Part shown: positions 21,186 to 33,046 of the stretch, in pieces
Layout: the number at the start of each line of letters is the position of its first letter
Position numbering within the stretch: position 1 is the first letter of the stretch
Position numbers and translations under genes: made by a program
Origin: Linnemannia schmuckeri
Taxonomy: Eukaryota; Mortierellomycota; Mortierellomycetes; Mortierellales; Mortierellaceae
Direction of reading: 5' to 3'
DNA: 64,000 nucleotides
Assembly (NCBI GenBank): GCA_029449235.1
Contig: JANATG010000006.1
Coordinates: 558,001 to 622,000 of the forward strand
Notes under the pieces: generated by a model
Told to the model about the DNA's origin: nothing
The model's input: the letters and a program-made list of their open reading frames with translations, nothing else
Database searches by the model: none

Positions 21186-22727
21186 GGCTGAAGTTGGCTG
21201 GCGGAGTCCGACGGTGTTGTTGTTTTGCTGTTGTTATTGTTCCTGAAGCAAAAAGGAGGTTAGACTAGTGACTAGTCGGTTTGGTTGCAAGGGTGGTAGT
21301 GTGTATATGACCGAGTCCGATTCTCTTATTCAGGCACCGAGAGGGAGGGAGATGAGGTCGGCGAGGATGAGATTGCGTGAGTGATGAGGGTTAAGTCCGA
21401 TCGAGTGAAGTTGATGTCGAGTTGATGAGGAAAGAAAGCAAGGGAGAAGAGGCCGGGTCCCTGTTCCTGGTTTATGTCTTGGTGATAACTCAAAGAAAAG
21501 AGTCAAATTGATTTGCAGTCGAACTGACTTTTGAAATATGAAAAATATATATGATTGCCGATGCAAAGCAAAAGCAAAGGCTGGAAAAAAGTGGATAGAG
21601 GAAAGAAAAGAGGATAGCGTGCAGCTTGCAATTATTGCGGAAAGATATAGAGTGGAGAAGAAAGTAATAAGCAAGGAAGGAAAAGAAGAAGAAAGAGAGC
21701 TTTGTAGAAGGGAAAGAAAAGGTAAGAGGCATCCAATGTTTGCAGAAATGAAATAAAAAAAATACTCAAAGGCAAAAAAGGGCGTAAACCCACCCACCTT
21801 TGCTGTTCAGCTCAAACCCACCAGTTGAATCAACGTATCCTTCTTTACTCTTTTCTTGTTTTCTTCGCCTCCCTCTCTCTCCAATCTCCCTTTCCTATCT
21901 TCTCAACCAGCCTCCTTCTCTTACTCTCTCTCTCCCTCTCTGTTTCTCCCTCTTTCTTATTGCACCCCCTATCTGTCACCCTCCTCCCCCCTCTCTTGGT
22001 TACCCCCGCCATCAATGCCACTGGCATCCCAAGCAAGCATCATCATTATCCGTCAGCCAGCCTTCTTTTTCCTTTTTACTTTTCCTTCAATGCTCTGCCT
22101 CAACTTTTTTGACAATCAGTGCCTAATCCCGCAGACATCACGTGCCCAGTCTAAAATTAGATCACCATTTGGAGCTTTTTTTTCAAAGGGAGTTTTTTTT
22201 TGTTTGCTTTGTGTCTGTCTGTAAGTCAGCCAGTCGTCGCGTGCAGCCATGGCGGGGCGATGGGCGTCGATGTTTGTTCAAACAGAACCTTATGCTTTAA
22301 CGTGTGCTTGTGGAGATGGATTTGGTTGACAAATTAGAAAAAGCACGGCGTTTTGTCTCCAAAGGCTTTTTTTTGAACCGATAAAGTGTGCTCGTCCGTC
22401 GAGTGTCATCCATCCTTTGGGTTGAGAAAGGGAGGGATGAAATGGACCCTTTTCTCTTTGTGCAACCATCCTCTCCCCTCATCAAACGCGAGCAACTACC
22501 TGCACAAGCGCACCTAAAGATAGATTTCAGAGCAGAGCAGATAAAAACGAACGAGAAAAAAAGGTACTTCCAATCAACGAACATGAACAAAAGAGAAGTA
22601 AAAAAAAGAGTACTTGTGTGGTACTGTTCTTGATTTTTTTTTTCCCCAGTGCCGCTGAGCATCAGGTTTCTCTTTTGTGGTTTTGTTTCGGCACCTCAAC
22701 ATCACCCATTCTTTCAATTTTTGCTCA

Positions 22728-22759
<32 letters not shown>

Positions 22760-23377
22760 CCCCCTCAGTCGTTGTTCAGGATTTGGTTGCCCTGCCATTT
22801 TTTTTCCTTCAGAGGCAGGACAACATGCGCATCGCCTTGAACATAACTTCACGAAATACCGCATCTTGGACGTCGGCGGATTCGTGCCTTACATCGTTCA
22901 TTTTTTTTGTAACTGTTGGGTGAAGAAGTGACGGAAAAAAAAAAGACCCAAGGTTATATTTTGCATCAGGGATGTAATAAGGTCGATGTGGTTCACTCCC
23001 TTCTCCAACGACAAACTCTCCTTGACCATGGTTGTCTGTGCTCTTCATCGTCTCCAGCGTAGCAAAACGAGTTATCGGTAAGTTTTCATTGAGGTAAAAT
23101 TGACACCCCTCCCCCAAAAACCTTGTGTCAATGTTGTTCAATTTACTGGAGAACTTGGTGGATGTAGGTAAGTAACTTCCTAGAGGAAGGAATGATGATG
23201 ATGTTGATATATTTTATTCAGCTAAGAAACCAAAGCAAACGAAAGAGAATAAAAGTATAAAAAGCGTATGTGTGTATTCGCGTATGGTTGCAATAGAGTA
23301 GGATGAGACTATATACAAGAAGGAAAGTGCAATGAAACAGGGTGAAGACAAAAAGCCGCCCCAGCGTAAAAAAGCGC
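21186..23377. other. gap upstream of the MADS gene, down to a BAG gene
   Basis: This 2.2 kb region holds the MADS-gene upstream region, with strong strand-asymmetric pyrimidine blocks at about 21830-22000 and 22725-22765. Several T-runs and one possible Copia-like relic at 22947-23141 are also present. A short region before 23377 is the 3' flank of the minus-strand BAG gene. No other gene was recognised. Confidence 0.5.
22947..23141 (-). mobile_element. possible decayed Ty1/Copia polyprotein fragment
   Basis: About 65 residues are open on the minus strand. The second half reads HGQGEFVVGEG and then YYIPDAKYNLGSF. This resembles the region just after the protease active site in Copia-type polyproteins, where a G.G.V strand is followed by a (L/Y)(Y/V)(V/I)PD.KYNL motif. 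No integrase, reverse transcriptase, RNase H or LTR was found nearby, and flanking frames close quickly. If real it is an isolated remnant. The match is short and rests on one motif, so it may be chance. Confidence 0.3.
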
Positions 23378-24838
23378 TCACTTGCGGTGCTGAACAGAAA
23401 TCTTTGTCCGGCGCTTGAAATCGTCGACCCTCTCCAAGATCTGCTCCGCTCTGCCGATCAACTCCTTGCGCTGCTTGCGGATCGACACATCGCCTCCACT
23501 CTCGACAGAGTCGATCCTCAACATGGCCTTTGTCAGGTTCTCCTCCGTCATCAGGATTTGCTTCTTGTTTGGGATGACGCCTGATTCGATCTGTTGGAGC
23601 TCGTGGGCGAGATTGTCGAGGCTCTTGCGGATTTCTTGGAGTTCGGCTTGGCTCTTGTGGATCAGCTCTGGGTCTGGCTGGGGTTCCTCCTCATCTTCTT
23701 CATCTTGAGTGGCGGTGTTGTCCTCCATGGTTTCATCGCGTTCTTGTGGGTCCTCTTCCTCCTGCTCCATCTCCTCGTCTCGGTCGGACTCTTCCACCTG
23801 CTGTTGGCGTTGCTGCTGCTGGCGTTGGTAATGCTGCTGCTGGCGATGCTGTTTCTGCTCGGCAGCACTGGAGTCGTTGAGAGCCTGAGGGGCTTGCTCC
23901 CAAACACCATCTTCGTCTTCATCCTCATCATCTTCCTCCTCCTCACCGTCCTCAGACTCAGCAGGGGGAGGGACAGGATGCTTCTTCTTGGCAGCGTTCA
24001 AGTTCTTGCGAGCAGCTCGCTCAGCCTCCTCTTCGGGTGTAGTGTAGACGCCATCGAATGCCTTGGTCAAAGTGTTCATCACAGTCTCGTCGTCCAGATC
24101 GTCGCCCTGATCGCCCTTGGACCGGGCTTGGTTCTGACCGACGGCGGCGGCTTGTCTCTGGCGTCTGCGTTGGCGCCGTGCCTTACGACCAGCACCTGGC
24201 TGCTGCTGCTGCTGCTGTTGTTGATGAGACCGCGTCTGTTGAGACTTCTGTTGATGTTGTTGAGGATTGGGATGAGAGTTGACGGCAGAAGTCTTGATGG
24301 GTTGTTGATGGGCCTTGTGCTGCTGCTGGTGCAGCTGTGACTGTTGATGCTTCATCTGCTGCTGCTGGCGAAGAACTTGCTGCTTGTGAAGGGCATCATG
24401 ATGATTGCGCATCGTTGCCTCATGATGAGCGCGCTTCAACTCAGCCTCCTGCTGTCTCTGCTCCCGCTTAGCAGCCTCCATCTGGACATGAGCCTCATGC
24501 TCACGCTCCTGCTGTTGTTGAAGCTGCAACTGCCGCATCCGTTGTTGTTGCTGTTGCTGCAAATGCCGCTGTCGCTCCATCTCTTGCTGACGCTGTCTTT
24601 CCTGCTGCTGTTGTTCCTGCTGCAGATGGCGTTGCTTTTGGAGGGGGGAGTAGAAAGGGTGGTCGTCGTACTCGTCGGACTCTTCGGGGCGATGGTCGCT
24701 TTCTTGGCTCTGCGCGGCAAAGGGATCGAAGAAGAGGGAATTGGAGAAACCTGGGAAGAAGTCTTGACGGTCGTTGCCTCGGCGACCACGCTGACGTTGG
24801 TTCTGAGCTATGCGGGGGTCCCCAAAAATGTTATACAT
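23378..24838 (-). CDS. BAG-domain co-chaperone, glutamine-rich
   Basis: A single minus-strand exon encodes 486 residues, starting MYNIFGDPRIAQNQRQ. Residues about 75-220 are a Gln/Arg/His-rich coiled-coil-like stretch. Residues about 290-390 alternate acidic blocks (EDGEEEEDDEDEDEDG) with more Gln-rich sequence. The last 85 residues form a BAG domain: LDNLAHELQQIESGV, then MLRIDSVESGGDVSIRKQRK and RAEQILERVDDFK. BAG domains bind the Hsp70 ATPase domain and promote nucleotide exchange. The long helical N-terminus suggests a scaffold role, which is inference. The domain is clearly related to that of the gene at 33152-35059. The ATG at 24838 is the first methionine in the frame. No heat-shock element was found upstream. 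Confidence 0.85.
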   Translation of the reverse strand: MYNIFGDPRIAQNQRQRGRRGNDRQDFFPGFSNSLFFDPFAAQSQESDHRPEESDEYDDHPFYSPLQKQRHLQQEQQQQERQRQQEMERQRHLQQQQQQRMRQLQLQQQQEREHEAHVQMEAAKREQRQQEAELKRAHHEATMRNHHDALHKQQVLRQQQQMKHQQSQLHQQQHKAHQQPIKTSAVNSHPNPQQHQQKSQQTRSHQQQQQQQQPGAGRKARRQRRRQRQAAAVGQNQARSKGDQGDDLDDETVMNTLTKAFDGVYTTPEEEAERAARKNLNAAKKKHPVPPPAESEDGEEEEDDEDEDEDGVWEQAPQALNDSSAAEQKQHRQQQHYQRQQQQRQQQVEESDRDEEMEQEEEDPQERDETMEDNTATQDEEDEEEPQPDPELIHKSQAELQEIRKSLDNLAHELQQIESGVIPNKKQILMTEENLTKAMLRIDSVESGGDVSIRKQRKELIGRAEQILERVDDFKRRTKISVQHRK

Positions 24839-25234
24839 TTTGCTTCTTTGCTGTACGAGCAACGAGTAAAGGAAAGAAGTGAGAGAAGGAAGGAAGGAGG
24901 GACGGAAGGAAGGAAAGTAGGAGGAAGAGGAGGGAAGGAGGTGGAGTAGAGAGTAGAAAGAAAGAGAAGATGGATGTATCGGAAGAAGGGATGTAGAGAG
25001 TGCAGTATGTTAAAAAAAAAAAAGATATGATGCGACCAAATCCACTCACCCATCCTTTTTATGCTGTTTCTAGGATGACAAAACGATTCGTCTAGGACCT
25101 ACTCGATCGATCCAGGAAGTGCGAGAAACATCCAATGATGTATGTTGCCACCAAAATTTTTAGTTTCTTTCTTTTGCATACGAATCAGGTGACACGATAA
25201 TAATGGTGATGATGATGATGCAAATGGTCTTATA
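24839..25234. other. upstream region of the minus-strand BAG gene
   Basis: About 396 bases are strongly purine-rich on the plus strand near 24880-24990 (GAAGGAAGG units), so pyrimidine-rich in the sense direction of the BAG gene. An A12 run lies at about 25012. The 3' flank of the SMS-like gene is at the far end. No nGAAnnTTCn pair was found. Confidence 0.5.
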
Positions 25235-26529
25235 TCATTTATTATCCTTGGAGTCAAGTGGAGGCTGTGGTGGGGCCTCAGGGAGCTGAATAGGGCCATC
25301 TTCATCATCCTCCTCCTCAGGGGCGACTTCTAGATGAGATACAATTGTCTGCACATCCTGTTTATCCTGTTGTTGCTGTTGTAGCTGATGTTGCTGCTGT
25401 TGTAGTTGTGGTTGTCCGCCTGCCGATTGCCTCACCGCAGCAATCTCCTCAACTCCTGCTCCTGCTCCTGCTACTGCTGGAGGATCAACAACAGCCGATC
25501 GAATACTCCTCTCATACAAAGAGGTACCCATTGGATCCGTCAATCGAATAGGCGGGATTTCTGTCGCAATCGACCACATTTGCGTCTCTGCCTCCGCCCT
25601 CGCGTTCGCCGCCTTCTCCTCATCTAAAACCGCCTGTCGTTTTCGTTCCTCCCGCCTCTTCACATGCGGTCTCAGATCCGGTAGCCCCTCCCCCCAGGGA
25701 TGTGTCAAATCCTTCAACCTCCCTTTCTCTTCGATGTAATGGTCCAGGAAATACGTCCAGAAATAAAAGTTGCCTCCAGCGACGTAGAATGCCACTAACA
25801 CATCTGAAGTGTAATGCGCCCGGTTAGCGATCACAATGATCGCAGACCCGATACACAGACCCCAAACAAAGACCAGACACAGTATCCCCAACCATCGCAA
25901 TCGGGCCGGGAAACGGTGGTACCCATGACTTGTCCAGACCAACGCCGAGATAACAAAGATAACAGTATGTCCACTAAACATACAATCTCCACAACGGTGA
26001 AGCGAAAATGTTGTAAAGAACTCTCCAACAGAACGGATACACCCGTCACGAGGGTCGGGCATAGATGTGATGGCGACGGTGGTGATGCGCATGATGTTGC
26101 AAAGGGACCAGGTGAGGAGGACTTTGCAGAGGAGGTAGAGCGGTCGATAGTGGGTTGCGATAAGGAGGATGGTGGGGACGAAGAGGAGGCCGTCGGCGAG
26201 GTCTGTTAGCCAGAGGAGGGTGATTGAGGGGATGGCTTCGAAGCCGCGGTCGGGGAGTTTTGGGGTCTTAGTGTTGTCGGGTGAAAGGTATGACGCTATA
26301 TTCGCCATTACGTTCTATATGAAAGCGAAAAAGAGGGATTGTCAGTTGATACTTTCTCTCAGAGTAGAAGTGTTCATAGGAATGACTGAAAGGAGACGGA
26401 TGCTGTTACCATGAAGTAGAGGGTAAGAGCAAAGATGATGACGACTAGGAGTGTGCAACCGATGCTTTGGCGTGTCAGCTTGTATCGCTGGAAAAACGCT
26501 CTCTTTGTTCTTTCTATTAGTGAAGTCAT
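25235..26529 (-). CDS. sphingomyelin-synthase-family lipid phosphotransferase
   Basis: Two minus-strand exons (26410-26529, 25235-26314) encode 399 residues with about six membrane segments in the first 240. Three family motifs are present. The D2-like block is MRITTVAITSMPDP. The D3-like block is CGDCMFSGHTVI. The D4-like block is HYTSDVLVAFY. The two histidines and the aspartate (SGH, HYT, SDV) make up the catalytic triad of sphingomyelin synthases, which move a phospho-head group from phospholipid to ceramide. The substrate cannot be read from sequence: phosphocholine, phosphoethanolamine or inositol phosphate are all possible. The C-terminal 150 residues are cytosolic in character, with Gln-rich and acidic stretches not typical of the family. 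The first exon adds a 40-residue N-terminus with one hydrophobic segment. Confidence 0.85.
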
Positions 26530-28382
26530 TGTAGCGGTGAGGGAAGAAGTGGGGTAAAAAAAATAAAATTACAAAGAAATGCGGGTAGATGATGATGCGG
26601 GTATGCAGTGAGTATGAAGATGGGACGGGGGTGCAAGAGAAGAAAAGAAAAGAAAAGAAAAGAAAAGAAAAGAAAAAATAAGGAACAGGTGTTTTCGGAC
26701 GAGTTTTTTTTATACAAGGTACGCCCGTGACTGAAGATGGAATACGATGATGTCTTTTTTTTAGGAATTACAAAAAAAGGGACCATAGATAGAGCAAGGG
26801 AAAATGGCGGCAAGATACACAAAAGTGACGGGGTTAGATGAAAGAAATGCTAGGAGGAAGCAGAATCAATAAAAATTAAGGGCAATCGTATCCAGGATTG
26901 TTGAGGATCGGACATAAGTATCCTACTATTTTTTTTTTCATGTTAACACACTGAGCATGGAAGTATAGCTGCATGTGTGGGCTGTTTGTTTCCATTCTCC
27001 TGGTTATGATCAAGCGTGTGTCAGGGCCATGGCCAGTGAACAAACAAATAAACAGAATGATGAGCACGGTGCACGCGTCGCATTCATTTTATCAACCTAG
27101 CGTGTTTGATCAATCAATCGAGTGATCTATTGTCTCAGCCCCTGATGCCTAGAGCTAGCTGTATGAGATTCGGTCTGAATTGACCCAACGGCCTACTCAA
27201 GAGACAGATTCCAATGGCATACTGAACATTGGCGTAGTCGTGTTTCTGAGTCGCATGACAGAGGGAAAGGGGTCGTACATGTGTACAACTACAGCCAGCA
27301 CTGCCAGCATTGACAGGAGAGAGGACGTTCTCAATCGGATGCATAATAAAAACTAAACTAAATATCCCCGTATGTGCTGTTACTGTTGAAAAAAACTCGG
27401 CTGAGGAATAAAAAAGAAAAGGAAGCGATAGTCGTCCGACCTTGAGGAATGTTTGCCTTTCTAAGCCCAGCCCGCGGAAACACTCCACTTTGAACACAGC
27501 CTGTGCGGCAGGAAACAACCTCTGTTGTCGAGAATATCCATTTTTTTTTTTTTTTTTTTTTTGTTGTCAGCTCATCATCCAGCAGGGAAATGAAATACCT
27601 TTTCTTCCTTAATTGACTGCCTTCCATTCAATAATCTTTGTCTTCGTAATCCGTTAGTGCCATCTTTCTTTTCTCGCCTCTTACTTTCTCTCGCTGCTTT
27701 TCTCTCTTTCCTTCTCTTCTTTCTTTCTCTCTTGTCTCCCATCGTTTTTCTTTCTTTCCGCTCCCTACCTCTTGTCTGTTCCCCCACCCTCATTTCATTG
27801 TCATTCATCGAACGCCTTTGTTTTCTACTCTCCGGAAGCTGATTCTGCATTGATTCACTTGCTTCGACTTTTCTCATTCACCTCAGTGCACAGTCTTTTT
27901 TTTCTTACTCGCCCAGACCTTACTTCCTTGGCATAACTACATTCACCTTCATTCCCTCGAACGAGTCAATCATGAAATGAATCACCCTTGTCTCTTGTTT
28001 CTTATCCCCTCCGCCTTCGTTTTCTAGCTTCTCTATTCGTTCTATCTTCGTTCTTTCGAATTCTTACTCTCTCTATTCTGTCCGTTGTGTGTTCAAGGAG
28101 GTGCGTTGCTCTTGTTCTTGTATTCCCTTTGTCGCATTTTTTTTGCTATTGCGTTGTTTATTTTATCTGTACTCGTTTTGTTTGCTTACTCCTCCCCAAC
28201 ACTCTATGCGTCTTGTCCTCCATCAATTGCTCCCCCCTTAGCAACAAACGGGAAAACCCCAACAACAACAACAACAACAAACAGCGAACCCTTGTGTGGC
28301 GAAAGGGTGATCGGCTCAACTATCCACTTCTTCCACCCTACATCGCCCACCACACTATCTTCACATCATTTTCCAACATAAT
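26530..28382. other. divergent gap, SMS-like gene to SYG1
   Basis: This 1.85 kb region lies between two divergent genes. It has an AAAAG pentanucleotide repeat at 26641-26676 close to the SMS-like start, and a T22-type run at 27541-27562. A long pyrimidine-rich stretch covers about 27655-28220 upstream of SYG1, followed by a CAA repeat at about 28260-28281. The middle (26880-27520) has minus-strand open frames that I could not assign to any family. Confidence 0.5.
26641..26676. repeat. AAAAG pentanucleotide microsatellite
   Basis: About seven AGAAA/AAAAG units lie 112 bp upstream of the SMS-like ATG. In the sense direction of that gene this is a CTTTT tract in the probable core promoter or leader. 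Confidence 0.9.
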
Positions 28383-31300
28383 ATGAAGTTCGCAAAACAC
28401 CTCCAGGAAGAGGTTGTGCCCGAATGGCGCAAAGCTTATATGAACTACAAACTGAGCAAAAAGTATCTAAAGGCGATCGAGGCAGCTATTGATCAACTCG
28501 AGGACAACGAAGAAAATTCTCGCCATAACAACATTAAACGCCATGGCCCCCTCACGGTCGATATCGAGGCTGCGTCGTCCATCGAGCGACCCGCCACAGC
28601 CCACTCGCCAAAGTACCCAGATTCACCTACGGGAACGACACCTATCATCAAGAAGGGTCGTGGCAGTCTGAAAAGTTACGATACTATTCTCATACCACCA
28701 GCTCGATCCGCCACTCTCCCTCCACTGAGCTCTTCTTCTGATTCAGCCCTCAATGGCACAGACCAAGACTCTTCTGCTCCACACGACCCGCAGCAGCGCC
28801 AACTCACACACCGACCTAGCATTGCCACCTTGACAGATCGACCAGTCGTTCCTCGACGCGACTCTTTTGTGGCTCAGATGGGCGAAGCAGCCAGGAGTCA
28901 GAGTCACAGTGTCTTCAAGTCTTTGCAGCGTTCTTTTACTAAGGCTACTATTCCACAGGAACGCCGAGTCAGAGCAAGAGCGATTAACTGTACGTACTTT
29001 GGCATGCTTGTTCTCTATAAATCGCGAGAAATTATCGTGCAAACACTAACCAAAGATGAGTTATTCATTTCCAACATTCACAAATAGTGGAGGGACGCCC
29101 TCTCGACAGCGTCAAAGACCAGATGCTCGAGGAAGAAAGGGACTTTTTTCGTTTCCTCGATAGCCAGCTGGCGATGGTGGATGCATTCTACCGAGGTAAG
29201 ACAGCTCCATGCCATCCTGCAGATCGCACGGTACCTTCCCCCTCACTTGACTCGTGAAACCACACTAAATTTCTTAATTTTCGTTGCTTATTTTTCTTGT
29301 TCCACCGCAGAGAAGGAGCTCGAATCGGTCACTAAACTCAAGGTTCTTAAACAACAGCTCTTTGTGGCAGACGAGTGGAAGAGACGTCAAGATTTGAGAA
29401 AGGTACGATAGTGCGCGGGTTGTGACAGACAACCAAACAAAGTTTTTTGTGTGCCAGTAGCCTGTCATAGTTGTGCAATCACCCTCATTCTCTTTTCCTT
29501 GTTTGTCATAGGCCAAGGCGGAGGCCAGAAGAGGCTGGTACCAAGCGGAGTGGTCTAGGGTCAGGGATGGTTTTGGGAGCTTTATGGGAGACCCTACATA
29601 TGCAGAGGATGTGACAATCGGCCCTTTCCACAGAACACATTCAGACCCTCTGTACCAAGCCAAAAACACCACAGTCGGATTCTCGACAGGCGCAGAGACC
29701 GCTGTACTCAGGAACGAAGCTGGCGGTAATGGAAAGGCGCCGGAGAACAGTCTCCGGTTCAGGGATAGCCGCACGGCTATCGATGGACATCCGGTGTGCT
29801 CTGTCTCTGGACACAACCAAGTTGTAATAGATGATGAGGAGACTCGCCGTCAGCACCTGAACCACAAAGTAGCGAGATCCAGAATCAAAGCTGCAATCTA
29901 CGAGTTTTACCGCAGCATGGAGATGCTGAAAAACTACAAAGTAAATAAGATAGGGAAAGGTACCTTCTGCATGTCTTTGTTCAGGATACAATACTTAATC
30001 GTGACTATATCGCATTTATAGGTGTTGAATAAGACGGGATTCATCAAAATTATGAAAAAGTTTGACAAGACTGCGGGATGGAAGGCGTCCAAGGAGTTTC
30101 AGGCTTCCAAGCTTAATACCGCATACTTTATCAGTTCAACGACCCTGGACGATCTCATCTCGGAGACAGAGGACCTGTACATCGAAAAGTTTGAAAAGGG
30201 TCATCGCCGTCGTGGTATGGCCAAACTGAGAATCCCCGATGGCAGGAACCAGGTACGGCCTTTGGATCAATTGTTCAGCAAACGATATTGAGTTGTGATA
30301 AATCTAGGCTGACCTCTTGTCATTGTCTTAAATCATATAGCCACATCACTCCACGATCGCCAGAGTTGGTCTTTACATTGGCATAGCATTACCTCTCTTC
30401 ATCCTTGGACTTCAATCGGCGTTCTCGGAGGACACGGAAAGCGAAATTCCATTCTGGAGCGGCTTACTGTTAGTCTATGCAGGATTGTTTCTCACCGTGT
30501 TGTTTGCCTGTTTGTTTGGTATCAACATGTATGTGTGGGCCAAAGCCCGGATTAACTACAAGTTTATCTTTGAGGTAAGTGAAAGCGAACATCAGTGCAA
30601 AGCTCATTATGTTGTCATTTGTATTATGACAAAAAGGGTTCACGCTAATTCAACCTTTGGCTTTATGTATTATTAACAACGAACACAGTTTGATCCACGC
30701 GACAACCTTGACTACACTCAATTCTATGAGGTATGAGTACTATGTTGACTCCCTTTTACACTAACAACTTCTTCATAGAAGATATGGGACGCAGTTTCTA
30801 ATAACAGAGATGTTCTATGCCTAAAAAATAGCTTCCAACGTTTTTTATGATGGCGCTTTGTATTGCGCTCTACTTGGATTTCGTTGTTGGACTCACTTCC
30901 CCAAGCATATTCAGGACGTACTACCCACTGATTCTGATCGGACTGATACTTGTCGTTCTGTTCTGGCCTTTGCGCATGTTCAGATTTGGTGCCCGCAGGT
31001 GGTTCTTGCAGTCGATATGGAGAATTGTGGCATCTGGATACTACAAGGTCGAGTTCAGAGACTTTTTTATGGCGGATGAGATGAACTCGCTTGTCTACTC
31101 TATCGAGCAGTTTGAGTTTATGATCTGTGCTTATACTCAGCAGTGGAATGATCTCGGTAAGGCAACTTTTTTGTCTTTATCCATGTGCATGGGTTTTGAG
31201 ATCTTAACAGCGACTTTGCTTACATAAATTTTCCTAATTATGTATGTTTAGGTGCCAAATGTGCGACGAGTCACATGTGGATCACACCCTTTGTCACTGC

Positions 31301-32624
31301 ACTGCCAGCCTGGTTCCGTTTTCTGCAGTGTCTTCGCCGTTACCGCGATACCCTCGAATGGTTCCCGCACTTGCTCAACGCCGGAAAATACACCTGCTCA
31401 TTGATCCAGCTCTTTGTCTACTTTTCATTCCGTCACTATGGCGGAAACAGTCTCAAGGCGGGCTACATTGTGATCTCGCTCATCACCAGTACTTACACGT
31501 TTGCCTGGGACATCCACATGGATTGGGGTCTTTTACAGTTCGGCAAACATGGCGGTGCTGCGTACGGGAATCCGTTCTTGAGACCCGAGTTGGTTTATTC
31601 AAGAAAGTGGGTGTACTATCTGGCAATTGTGCTGGATTTCTTGGGACGCTTCTCTTGGGTCTTGCGGTTTGTGCCCATGAATGTCAATGTGATGGTACTT
31701 TCTTTCAGCTTGGCCTTGGCTGAAGTCCTTCGGTACATGCCCTGTTGGTTTTTCTTGCTGGCATTTGATCTTAAGGATGCAGTGGGTTCATCATGAATTG
31801 AATACTAACATTTCGATCGAAATTGCTTTCGTTATAATAGGCGCTGGATGTGGAACTTTTTCCGTTTGGAGAATGAGCACCTGAACAACTGTGGACACTT
31901 CCGGGCCATCAAGGATATCCCTCTTCCATTCCATATCCGTGTCGCAGGAGATTCGGATGATGAAGATGAAGACGACGAGGGCGAGGGAGACGAGAATGCT
32001 GAGGGCATGTCGGCCAAGAATAATGGTAGCGACACTGATGATGGTGAACAGAGCGGCATCGGCACTGGTACTGGTCAATCCAAACAACATCATCGCCTCG
32101 GGGCCGGCACCAGTCAAGCCTCATTTCAATCTGGAGCCACATCTCCTCAAAGTGGCGCTGTCCGTCGACCCGCTCCAAAACGGAGATCGTCTAGCGCTTC
32201 TTCTTTTGGACCCCCCTTCGGATTGGATAGGAGCAACACCTTTGTAGATGATGCATTGGGCCAAGCCGGATTCGCATCTGAGCAGTTGGAGCAGTTGGCA
32301 TCGTCTGCGTTTAGCAAGTTTTATGATCGTCGTGATTTCGAGTCGAGGATTGATGGTGGCGAAGAGTCTTATAGGAGTCATAAGGCGAGAAGTAACAAGG
32401 CGCCTATGACGACGACGACGTCCCGGGTTTCGACTGGTTTGGGGTTGGGTATCAATTCCTCGGCTAGTGGCGGGGGCGCTGCAGAGCCTGTGGGGGCGTC
32501 GGATTCGACGAGTACAAGGACGAAGCCTAGCCTGGGCAATATGATCAAAAGCGGGATCCGGGTTTGGAGGGATGATGAGGATGATGATGAGGATGATGAT
32601 GACTCGGACGATGACGGCCGGTAG
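28383..32624 (+). CDS. SYG1: SPX-EXS phosphate exporter (Syg1/XPR1)
   Basis: Ten exons (28383-28989, 29088-29195, 29311-29402, 29512-29940, 30022-30252, 30341-30574, 30689-30730, 30832-31156, 31252-31732, 31841-32624) encode 1110 residues. The tripartite SPX domain starts MKFAKHLQEEVVPEWRKAYM with the basic NYKLSKKYLKAI helix. It resumes after a 130-residue insertion with EEERDFFRFLD and closes with TGFIKIMKKFDK. These lysine-rich helices bind inositol pyrophosphates. The membrane half contains FWPLRMFRFGARRWFL and the EXS domain, with TYTFAWDIHMDWGLLQ and the diagnostic WNFFRLENEHLNNCG. XPR1 orthologues export inorganic phosphate. The C-terminal 240 residues are acidic and Ser/Gly-rich, ending in a run of Asp/Glu. 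All introns are GT-AG; exon 7 is only 42 nt. The transport role here is by family. Confidence 0.93.
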
Positions 32625-32832
32625 CTGTGCTCATTTTTACTACTGTAGATACCATAGATGATGGTTTAATTAGACCTGTATGTTCAACATAGAATAGCTA
32701 TCTCACATTATATGAAAATTAGTATGGTGCTACACAGCGCATGGACCAAGTAAAAAGTCTGACGAATACCTCGGGGGAGGGGGACGACGCAAGTGTGTAG
32801 CATAAGAAGCCGCAGCCAAGATGTTTAGTTGG

Positions 32833-32845
32833 TTCTCGAAGATTC
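32833..32845 (+). promoter_or_regulatory. perfect three-unit heat-shock element
   Basis: The sequence TTCTCGAAGATTC is an exact TTCnnGAAnnTTC, the minimal perfect binding site of heat-shock factor trimers. It lies 307 bp upstream of the BAG-domain gene ATG and about 193 bp upstream of its TATA-box. Family knowledge supports Hsf1 control of BAG co-chaperones; regulation here is inferred. Confidence 0.65.
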
Positions 32846-33037
32846 CGCCAAGGTTCTTCTCTTTCGTCGCAGTTCCCGCCTAAACGCATAAAAAAAAGTA
32901 GTTTGCCAACGACACGCACGCCTCCAGCCTTTTCATAGAACAAAAAATTATTTTGCCATCCGATTCATAAGCTGACTGAGCATGGCGGGCTTAGTCACGC
33001 CCAGCGTGCGTAAGTTTCGTCCTCTGAAAAATAAATC

Positions 33038-33046
33038 TATAAAAGG
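33038..33046 (+). promoter_or_regulatory. TATA box of the second BAG gene
   Basis: TATAAAAGG lies 106 bp upstream of the ATG. A strong TATA box is typical of stress-inducible fungal genes. Confidence 0.6.

Noticed and set aside
23594..24949. Leucine-rich plus-strand frames opposite the first BAG gene
   Set aside because: They are the reverse reading of CAG/CAA glutamine codons (CTG/TTG leucine). No start context or homology.
26876..27518. Minus-strand open frames between the SMS-like gene and SYG1
   Set aside because: They have some non-repetitive sequence but no recognised motif, no splice structure and no convincing start. Left unannotated.
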